Shown one piece after another: positions 29,586 to 36,146 of a stretch of DNA of 36,146 nt. Location: NCBI GenBank assembly GCA_018303825.1, contig JAGVXK010000010.1, forward strand, positions 1 through 36,146, read 5' to 3'. Every line of letters begins with the position of its first letter. Position 1 is the stretch's first letter. Origin of the DNA: Candidatus Pacearchaeota archaeon (lineage in GTDB: Archaea > Nanobdellota > Nanobdellia > Pacearchaeales > GW2011-AR1). The translations under genes were made by a program, and so were the position numbers. A model generated the notes under the pieces. That model ran no database searches and had not been told where the DNA came from. It worked only from the letters and a program-made list of their open reading frames with translations.

Positions 29586-29606
29586 GGTTATTTAGACCAA
29601 ATAACC
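29586..29606. terminator. Hairpin GGTTATTT-AGACC-AAATAACC between the convergent MiaA-like gene and RNase P RNA
   Basis: Perfect 8-bp inverted repeat with a T-rich stretch downstream; placed between convergent transcription units. Confidence 0.45.
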
Positions 29607-29638
29607 CCTTAGTTTATTTATCCTTTAAAATAAAAAGT

Positions 29639-29964
29639 GTGAGTCGGGATTAGGCCAGATTCTGTCGAACTCTGTTCCATTTCTGGACAGACAGTTCGTG
29701 CTGACATCTGTCTATGCGTGCGGCTATGGCACTTGCATCAGCGAAGTCGCCCGTTTCATCCTTTCTCTTTCTTCTCAGATTCCCTCAAGGTTCATTTCTC
29801 TGAAAGAGCGGTGTCGTTTCTGTTGCGGAGCTCTCCCTCGCGAGAGCCTACTTTTCAATAGGTCGCTTCTTAATGATGTCCGGACCTTCCTCAGAAATAA
29901 AATTCATTTCTTTTGAACTTTTGCCAATTTAATGGCTATTTCCGTAGTCAGCTTCCCGACTCAC
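29639..29964 (-). ncRNA. rnpB: RNase P RNA (archaeal type)
   Basis: Reverse strand begins GTGAGTCGGGAAGCTGAC and ends ATCCCGACTCAC (P1 pairing), with conserved GAGGAAGGTCCGGAC, GCAACAGAAACGACACCGC and ACAGAATCTGGCC elements. Confidence 0.92.
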
Positions 29965-30055
29965 GAAAACAATTATTTATTCTGCCTTATAAGCCTTTTG
30001 GTTATATATCTTGGAAAATAATGATATTTATAAGCTCACCATAATGGAAAGATTA

Positions 30056-30889
30056 ATGAAAAAGATTCTTTTTTCCGGATTGGCAGCCTTGTTGGTATCT
30101 GCTTGTGTTTCTGCCCAAGAGCTAAAGGTTGCAGTTTATGGAGATAATAGAGAAGGAACGAATATACACAGTAAAATTATTTCAAAAATTAATGAATATA
30201 ATCCAAGGGATGTTTTTAATACTGGTGATGCTGTTAAATATGGAAGAAGACATGAATGGAGAGCCTTCAATGAAGCTATTTTTCCAATAGATGATGTTGA
30301 CACTGACTATCATCTTGCCTTTGGGAATCATGACAAAAATAAATCTCTTTTTGGTGAACAACAGGGCCCATTAGAAAGATTTTGGCATCTCCCAGAGAAA
30401 CCAACTTTTTATTCTTTTGACAGGGGCAGAACGCATTTTATCATTCTGGATACTAACATTATTTCAGAAGGCAAAAAGCAGGAGCAATGGCTGGAAAAAG
30501 ATTTGAAAGAAAATAATAGCAAGGATTATATCTTTGTTTTTATGCATCACCCCCCAATAGGAGACGATGAACATGGAAAAAGGGATGATAAGTACACAGA
30601 CTTATCAATAAGATTTGCAGAAGTTCTTAGAAAATATCATCCAAGTGCTGTTTTTACAGGTCATCAGCATCATTACAGAAAGCTAGATGTTAATGGAGTT
30701 ACATACATAATCACCGGTGGTGGTGGGGCACCACTAAGAGTTAGAGTGCCTCAGGAAGTGGATGAAGGCAGCACAAGAACTAATCATTATGTCCTAGGAA
30801 AAATAGATAGAAATGCCCAGTTCAGGGTTCTTGGCTTGAATGATAGACTTATTGATAGTTTCTCAATTGAAAAAAGAAATGTTAAATAA
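30056..30889 (+). CDS. Secreted/lipoprotein calcineurin-like metallophosphoesterase
   Basis: KKILFSGLAALLVSACVSAQ signal/lipobox-like; VYGDNREG, NTGDAVKYG, AFGNHDKN, FMHHPP, FTGHQHHY metallophosphoesterase motifs. ATG at 30056 lies about 30 bp after a TATA-like atttataag. Confidence 0.85.
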   Translation: MKKILFSGLAALLVSACVSAQELKVAVYGDNREGTNIHSKIISKINEYNPRDVFNTGDAVKYGRRHEWRAFNEAIFPIDDVDTDYHLAFGNHDKNKSLFGEQQGPLERFWHLPEKPTFYSFDRGRTHFIILDTNIISEGKKQEQWLEKDLKENNSKDYIFVFMHHPPIGDDEHGKRDDKYTDLSIRFAEVLRKYHPSAVFTGHQHHYRKLDVNGVTYIITGGGGAPLRVRVPQEVDEGSTRTNHYVLGKIDRNAQFRVLGLNDRLIDSFSIEKRNVK

Positions 30890-30937
30890 AGCAATACTTT
30901 TAATCAATTAAATTATAGACTAATGTGATTAACTTGA

Positions 30938-31135
30938 TTATGCTTTCTTAAACTTCGTAATTTCAGGCAGCATGTCTGCATGCCCTAACAAAGCAGCCCT
31001 GCAGCAATATCTCTCAACTTTAAGCTCATCAAGGACCTTTCCAGGGTCTTCCCCAGCTTCTACTCTTTTCTTATATTCATCCCAGAGCTGGCCTATCGGC
31101 TTGCCACAGCCGAAGCATCTAATTGGTATGATCAT
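30938..31135 (-). CDS. rpoN: DNA-directed RNA polymerase subunit N (RPB10)
   Basis: 65 aa; [24 protein letters not shown]...[20 protein letters not shown] matches the RPB10 CxxCGK/RYCCR zinc-bundle signature. Confidence 0.88.
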   Translation of the reverse strand: MIIPIRCFGCGKPIGQLWDEYKKRVEAGEDPGKVLDELKVERYCCRAALLGHADMLPEITKFKKA

Positions 31136-31190
31136 ATTATTTGTTGTTTTTGATGATTTTTAAACCTTACTAAGCTGTTCAATTATCAAA

Positions 31191-31230
31191 CTTAACATTG
31201 TTGACAGTTACTTAACATTGTTGACAGTTA
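31191..31230. repeat. Perfect 20-bp tandem repeat (cttaacattgttgacagtta x2) upstream of the ABC exporter operon
   Basis: 31191-31210 and 31211-31230 are identical. Confidence 0.9.
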
Positions 31231-31320
31231 TATTCTCCTTCAGTAAGTTAGGTTTAATGGAAAAATTCATTATTTTTATACATTATTATGTGATTTGTTC
31301 TCCTAAATCTTTTCAATAAA

Positions 31321-31348
31321 ATGTTAAGATTTAAAGTTTACTTAACAT
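31321..31348. promoter_or_regulatory. Inverted repeat ATGTTAAG-N12-CTTAACAT upstream of the ABC exporter ATPase
   Basis: Perfect 8-bp inverted repeat, reusing the CTTAACAT core found in the upstream 20-bp repeats; ends about 33 bp before the ATG at 31382. Confidence 0.6.
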
Positions 31349-31381
31349 AAGCAGAAAGTTTATTAATTAACCTTATCAATT

Positions 31382-32104
31382 ATGACTATGAATCCCGGAT
31401 TGATAGAATTGAAAGAAGTGGCAAAGTATTATCACATGGGAGAAAGCATAGTGAAAGCTGTTGATGGAATGAATATAAAAGTTCATGATGGAGACTTTGT
31501 AGCAATTATGGGGTCTTCCGGAAGCGGGAAATCAACGGCCATGAACCTTGTTGGTTCTCTTGATCTGGCAACTAAAGGAGATATCTATCTTGATGGAATA
31601 AACATTGAAACCCTTGATGAATCAGACCTGGCACAGATAAGAGGAAAAAAGATTGGATTCATCTTCCAGCAGTTTAATTTAATTCCTAATCTGACAGCAA
31701 AGGAAAACGTAATGCTTCCGATGATGTTCCAAGGAGTTTCAGCCGATGATAGAAGTTCAAGAGCTGAAAAATTGCTTAAATTAGTCGAATTAAGCGACAG
31801 AATGGACCATTATCCTGGACAGCTATCTGGAGGAGAACAACAAAGAGTCGCAATTGCCCGTGCTCTTGCCAATGACCCTGATGTTATACTTGCGGATGAG
31901 CCAACCGGCAATTTAGATACAAAAACTGGAGAAAAGGTAATGGCTTTTCTTGAAGATTTTAATAAAAAAGGAAAAACAATTATTATGGTCACCCATGATC
32001 CAAAACTTGCGCATGAGCATGCAAAGATTATATATCAAATTAAGGACGGGAAAGTAGAAAGGAAATTAAAGAAAGTCAATAAGAAATGGAAGCCATTTAG
32101 ATAA
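31382..32104 (+). CDS. ABC transporter ATP-binding protein (MacB/LolD family)
   Basis: Walker [24 protein letters not shown] signature, Walker [17 protein letters not shown] switch. Confidence 0.95.
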   Translation: MTMNPGLIELKEVAKYYHMGESIVKAVDGMNIKVHDGDFVAIMGSSGSGKSTAMNLVGSLDLATKGDIYLDGINIETLDESDLAQIRGKKIGFIFQQFNLIPNLTAKENVMLPMMFQGVSADDRSSRAEKLLKLVELSDRMDHYPGQLSGGEQQRVAIARALANDPDVILADEPTGNLDTKTGEKVMAFLEDFNKKGKTIIMVTHDPKLAHEHAKIIYQIKDGKVERKLKKVNKKWKPFR

Positions 32105-32146
32105 TGTTCAGATTTGCCGATTATATGGTTATTAAATAAGCCATAC

Positions 32147-32262
32147 TTTATAAATGTCGTTGTTAGGAATAAGTTTTCTGAGCATTTATTACTCTTTAAA
32201 GTCTTTTCGGCGCTCGGTGATGTCAAAGATTCGGATGGTAAACTCGCAAAGAAATAAATCAA
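32147..32262 (+). ncRNA. Candidate short transcript between the ABC ATPase and permease genes
   Basis: TTTATAAA box at 32147-32154 followed, after about 25 nt, by a locally GC-richer stretch (gtcttttcggcgctcggtgatgtcaaagattcggatggtaaactcgc) with no supported ORF. No known RNA family recognised. Confidence 0.2.
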
Positions 32263-32338
32263 AATAACAAAAAGAAGAGATAGTTTTCAACAAGATTTAA
32301 TAAAGCTGGAAAGGTACATCATATTATAGCTCAATAAG

Positions 32339-33559
32339 ATGATAAAAGATTACATTATTTTAGCATTTAGAAATCTGAAAAGGCGCGGACTAAGAAGCTA
32401 CCTTACTCTTCTGGGAATTTTTATAGGGATTGCTGTTGTTGTAGCTCTAATTGGTCTTGGAGACGGATTGAGAATGGCTGTTAATTCCCAGTTTGGTGTC
32501 TCCACTACTCAGGTTTTAACTGTTCAGGCAGGAGGTCTTTCCGGCTATGGTCTTCCAGGAACAGGGGTTGTTAATTCTTTAACTAAAGATGATGTTACAG
32601 CGATAGAAAAAATCAGCGGTGTTGAGATAGCAATTCCAAGAAATATAGAAACTGTTAAGGTGGAATTCAACAAAAAATTAATTGTCGGATATGCTGCTTC
32701 ATTGCCGAAGGGCGAAGATAGAGAAGCGATTTATGAAACCCTGGATTTGACAATTCAGTACGGGCAAAATCTGAAAGATTCTGACACATTTATGGTTGTT
32801 TTGGGGAATGATTTTAGCCAAAAAGAAAAGAGTGGTTTTGACAAGGCTGTTAAGGTAGGAGATAAGCTGATAATTCAAGGAAAGGAATTCAGGGTAGCTG
32901 GAATGATGGAGAAAAAAGGAAGCTTTATCCTTGACAGGGTAATTCTAATGGATGAGGATGAATTAAGAAGCATAACAACCAATGATGAAAACGTCGACAT
33001 AATAGCTGTCAAGGTAAGAAACAAGGATGACATAGAAAAGGTAAAATCAGATATAGAAAATTTGTTAAGGGAAAGAAGAAATGTAAAAAAAGGCGAGGAG
33101 GATTTTCAAGTTTCAACTCCACAGGCGATGCTTACGACTGTCAACCAGGTTCTTCTCGGAGTTCAGATATTCATAGTCATAATAGCTCTAATCTCAATTA
33201 TAGTTGGAGCGATAGGAATTGTCAATACAATGACTACTTCTGTCCTGGAAAGGAAAAAGGAAATCGGCATAATGAAAGCAATAGGCGCAAGAAACAGCGA
33301 TATCTTCCTGCAATTTTTGATTGAAGCCGGTCTTTTAGGCCTTCTTGGCGGCTTTCTTGGCATTATCTTCGGCAGTCTTATCAGTTATCTTGGGGTTAAT
33401 GGGATAAACTCTTTTATTGGAAGCACAATAAGGCCAAAGATTGATTTTATGCTCATTGGATTTTCTTTATTGGGCAGTTTTCTTGTCGGAGCAGTTTCTG
33501 GGCTAACTCCCGCAATGAGAGCTGCAAGACTAAGACCAGTGGAGGTTTTGAGACAATGA
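32339..33559 (+). CDS. MacB/FtsX-like ABC transporter permease
   Basis: N-terminal LAFRNLKRRGLRSYLTLLGIFIGIAVVVALIGLG; C-terminal GIVNTMTTSVLERKKEIGIMKAIGARNSDI. Confidence 0.92.
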   Translation: MIKDYIILAFRNLKRRGLRSYLTLLGIFIGIAVVVALIGLGDGLRMAVNSQFGVSTTQVLTVQAGGLSGYGLPGTGVVNSLTKDDVTAIEKISGVEIAIPRNIETVKVEFNKKLIVGYAASLPKGEDREAIYETLDLTIQYGQNLKDSDTFMVVLGNDFSQKEKSGFDKAVKVGDKLIIQGKEFRVAGMMEKKGSFILDRVILMDEDELRSITTNDENVDIIAVKVRNKDDIEKVKSDIENLLRERRNVKKGEEDFQVSTPQAMLTTVNQVLLGVQIFIVIIALISIIVGAIGIVNTMTTSVLERKKEIGIMKAIGARNSDIFLQFLIEAGLLGLLGGFLGIIFGSLISYLGVNGINSFIGSTIRPKIDFMLIGFSLLGSFLVGAVSGLTPAMRAARLRPVEVLRQ

Positions 33560-34764
33560 TCCGAAAAGAGATAATAAATTACTCTTTGAGAAATCTTGTT
33601 CATAAAAAATCAAGAAGCATTTTAACAATATTTTCCATTCTCATTGGAATCACAGCAATATTTATTTTTATCAGTTTTGGTCTTGGTCTTTATAACTATG
33701 TAAATGATTTCAAGACTTCTTCTTCTGCAGACAAGATAACAGTCATGCCAAAAGGGATGAGCGCCCCAGGAATGGATGAAAGTTTTGCTCTCACTGATAA
33801 AGATATTTCTGCAATCGAAAAAACATCTGGTGTTTACCAGGCAACAGGATTGTATTCAAAAGTTGCTGAAGTAAAACAAAGCAGCATAATAAGGTATGTT
33901 TTTCTTTTAGGTTTTGACCCTGATAAGCCATTGATAATGGAGCTATCCAACGTTAAGGTAATCGAAGGAAGAATGTTAAAGTCAGGGGATGATGGCAAAG
34001 TAATCTTGGGATACAACTATAGGATTGAAAACAAGATATTTTCAAAAGCTTATTCTTTGAACGATGAAATAGAAATCCAAGGGAAGAAATTAAAGATAAT
34101 TGGATTTATGCAGGAAGTTGGCTCTCCACAAGACGATTCCCAGATTTATACTACAACTGATTTTCTTCCAAGTTTATATCCGGTAGCAAAAGTTAACTAC
34201 GCGATGGCCGTAGCAAGAGTAGATATTTCAAATATAAAACAAGTTGTGGAAAATGTCGAAAAGGAATTAAGAAAAGAACGAGGATTGGAAGAAGGAAAGG
34301 AAGATTTCTTTGTCCAATCATTCCAGGAAATGCTTGATACCTATGCAACTGCCTTAAATGTAATTATTTATTTTGTTGTTTTGATTGCTCTTGTTTCTGT
34401 TATTGTTTCTGCCATTAATACTGCAAATACTATGGTTACCTCTGTCTTAGAAAGAGTAAAGGAAATCGGAGTAATTAAGTCAATCGGAGCAAGGAACTCT
34501 GAGATATTCTTTATTTTCCTGTTTGAATCTGGATTTTTAGGTTTTGTCGGAGGAGTTATCGGAGTAATCATCGGATTTAACTTTACCCTTGTTACCGGAG
34601 CGTTCTTGGCAAAACTTGGGTGGTCCTTTCTTGCTCCTAGTTATTCCGTTTATCTTTTCCTGGGTTGCATTTTATTTGCAACATTAACAGGAGCCATCTC
34701 AGGCGCTGTTCCGGCCTATCAAGCCTCAAAGATTCGTCCCGTTGATGCATTAAGATACGAATAA
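33556..34764 (+). CDS. MacB/FtsX-like ABC transporter permease (second, paralogous)
   Basis: LRNLVHKKSRSILTIFSILIGITAIFIFISFG; NTANTMVTSVLERVKEIGVIKSIGARNSEIF; overlaps the previous gene by 4 bp. Confidence 0.92.
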   Translation: MIRKEIINYSLRNLVHKKSRSILTIFSILIGITAIFIFISFGLGLYNYVNDFKTSSSADKITVMPKGMSAPGMDESFALTDKDISAIEKTSGVYQATGLYSKVAEVKQSSIIRYVFLLGFDPDKPLIMELSNVKVIEGRMLKSGDDGKVILGYNYRIENKIFSKAYSLNDEIEIQGKKLKIIGFMQEVGSPQDDSQIYTTTDFLPSLYPVAKVNYAMAVARVDISNIKQVVENVEKELRKERGLEEGKEDFFVQSFQEMLDTYATALNVIIYFVVLIALVSVIVSAINTANTMVTSVLERVKEIGVIKSIGARNSEIFFIFLFESGFLGFVGGVIGVIIGFNFTLVTGAFLAKLGWSFLAPSYSVYLFLGCILFATLTGAISGAVPAYQASKIRPVDALRYE

Positions 34765-34776
34765 AATTTAAAGGAG

Positions 34777-35046
34777 TTAAGAGTAAACACCATATTCTAG
34801 TCTTCCTATCAAATCAGAAATATCTTTTTGTCTTCCTTTTATGCAGAACTCGTATGGGGTTTCGTTCCCAAGGCCAAGAACTGGAGAATTGAACCATCTC
34901 TCGCATTCATCTTTATCTCCAAGAAACTCAATTGCTCTATTCAATAATTCTTTTCCGGCAACCTTTTTGATTTTAGTTATAAAATAATATTTCATAACAA
35001 GTGAAAGATTATCTAATATATAAACTAGATCGAGGCATGCTATCAT
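34777..35046 (-). CDS. Orphan antitoxin-like protein with Xre/MbcA/ParS toxin-binding (DUF2384) domain
   Basis: LLNRAIEFLGDKDECERWFNSPVLGLGNETPYEFCIKGRQKDISDLIGRLEYGVYS matches the DUF2384 pattern (W...P...LGG.TPLEL...G...V.D.LGRIE.GVY). Start may be at the internal MKYYFITK (about 73 aa). Confidence 0.75.
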   Translation of the reverse strand: MIACLDLVYILDNLSLVMKYYFITKIKKVAGKELLNRAIEFLGDKDECERWFNSPVLGLGNETPYEFCIKGRQKDISDLIGRLEYGVYS

Positions 35047-35048
35047 AA

Positions 35049-35924
35049 TTAACGAAGTCTTTTCAGATGATCAATTTTCTTCTGCTTCTGCCTTCTTCTG
35101 TGCCAGAATATTCCAACAACTGCAAGAATTATAATGATAAGAATGACTAATCCAGTATAGCTTTTCTTATCTTTAACTCTTCCCTCGAAATCACTTGGAT
35201 TAAACATAACACTCTTTTTTATCTGATGCCTTATGTTTACCTTATCATTGTACGAAATCATTAGGCTAATTTGTCCTGCCCTTGGAATAGCTTCAAAAGT
35301 AAAGGTGGTATCATCATTCTTATCTAAGCTTCCAACAATGTTCCTTCTACTTCCTTTGATGTCTAAATTTGTCTGAACCGGAACATCAATTGTCAAGGCT
35401 TCAATATCATTGTCTCCAACATTCAGAATTTCAAAAGTAATTATGTTTGTTTTTGCATCATAATCTTTAACAGATACTTCAAAATCTGTTGTAGTATCTT
35501 TAACTTCAATATCAAAATTCTTGCTGAGAGATACAGGATTTTGTGTTCCGGCATTATATGCATAACCTATTTCTAAAGTATTATTCCCATTCAATGCATT
35601 CTTATTAACTATGACTTTGTATGGTATAATCCACTGATTCTTGTAATCAGAATAATAAGTTCCTGTTTTTATTGTATTAATGGCACTTGTTCCAGGGTCA
35701 AGGGAAAATGGGAATTTCTGCACTAATTCAAAGCTTGCCATTCCGCATTCTGGGCTTTCAACCCCAGAAACCTGGAAAACTAATTTTACATATTCCCCCG
35801 GGATTGCAGGATATGGGTCTTGGCTAACAAGCTTTGCACCCAAAACACAGGAAGCACTGGCAAAACCAATCAATGTTATTAACAACGCCATTGATGTAAT
35901 AAGTAATGTTATTTTATTCTTCAT
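35049..35924 (-). CDS. Secreted, C-terminally membrane-anchored COG1361/CARDB-like protein
   Basis: N-terminal signal peptide (LLITSMALLITLIGFASAS), beta-rich ectodomain (FEILNVGDNDIEALTIDVP), C-terminal TM TGLVILIIIILAVVGIFW followed by HRRRQKQKK. Confidence 0.7.
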   Translation of the reverse strand: MKNKITLLITSMALLITLIGFASASCVLGAKLVSQDPYPAIPGEYVKLVFQVSGVESPECGMASFELVQKFPFSLDPGTSAINTIKTGTYYSDYKNQWIIPYKVIVNKNALNGNNTLEIGYAYNAGTQNPVSLSKNFDIEVKDTTTDFEVSVKDYDAKTNIITFEILNVGDNDIEALTIDVPVQTNLDIKGSRRNIVGSLDKNDDTTFTFEAIPRAGQISLMISYNDKVNIRHQIKKSVMFNPSDFEGRVKDKKSYTGLVILIIIILAVVGIFWHRRRQKQKKIDHLKRLR

Positions 35925-36023
35925 GGTTATCCATATTCTCTATGCTTTAAAAACCTTTTTCTAAATATATCAAAATATATCATTTTTGCATAAGCTCTCT
36001 CTGATTTAAATGTTAGCAAGAAA

Positions 36024-36046
36024 TCCGTTAAGCTTTAGCTAACGGA
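36024..36046. other. Hairpin TCCGTT-A-AGCTTTAGCT-AACGGA
   Basis: Inverted repeat readable directly; no ORF in this stretch. Confidence 0.45.
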
Positions 36047-36081
36047 CGAATTGCGTACTTATTTATTCTAAAAAATATTAC

Positions 36082-36113
36082 TTTCAGGGAGAGTTTGTTG
36101 CAACTCCCTGAAA
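36082..36113. other. Perfect 10-bp hairpin TTTCAGGGAG-N12-CTCCCTGAAA
   Basis: TTTCAGGGAG at 36082-36091 and CTCCCTGAAA at 36104-36113. Confidence 0.6.
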
Positions 36114-36146
36114 AATAAACAGATGTAGTTGTAACTTTCTCGAACT

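Noticed and set aside
29698-29916. 72-aa ORF
   Set aside because: Lies entirely within the RNase P RNA gene.
30056-30889. Metallophosphoesterase considered as part of a defence or TA module
   Set aside because: Signal/lipobox N-terminus indicates an exported phosphatase; no defence partner genes adjacent.
31191-31230. Possible CRISPR-like repeat
   Set aside because: Only two directly abutting copies without spacers and no cas genes in the window.

Overview
The window is a chromosomal segment from an AT-rich archaeon, probably DPANN-like (Pace-/Woesearchaeota type). That lineage call is inference. The archaeal evidence is an RpoN/RPB10 subunit, an RNase P Rpp21-type protein, an archaeal-type cytidylate kinase, an AglB/STT3 oligosaccharyltransferase, an RNase P RNA, and tRNAs without encoded CCA. 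Positions 1-20.1 kb hold a large surface-glycan / N-glycosylation locus in three strand blocks: dTDP-glucose dehydratase, epimerase, FemAB-like protein, polysaccharide deacetylase, UDP-sugar dehydrogenase, UDP-GlcNAc 2-epimerase, several GT2/GT4 enzymes, a GT39-like membrane enzyme, a flippase, an AglH-like GlcNAc-1-P transferase and STT3. Positions 20-31 kb are mostly housekeeping: SpoIIM-like protein, circularly permuted GTPase, an acetate kinase + phosphoketolase pair, cytidylate kinase, tRNA-Leu, a standalone 5S rRNA, Rpp21, tRNA-Phe, a MiaA-like protein, RNase P RNA, a metallophosphoesterase and RpoN. Positions 31-36 kb hold a MacB-like ABC exporter with two FtsX-type permeases behind a repeat-rich upstream region, an orphan ParS/MbcA-type (DUF2384) antitoxin-like protein, and a membrane-anchored COG1361-like protein. 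Main points to check: a methyltransferase frameshifted exactly at a 9-G tract (phase variation or error), the archaeal phosphoketolase/acetate kinase module, the MiaA-like protein, the orphan DUF2384 protein, the repeat array upstream of the ABC exporter, a perfect 18-bp in-frame duplication in the dTDP-glucose dehydratase gene, and a 43-aa small ORF overlapping the STT3 start. I did not find a clearly novel multi-gene system.
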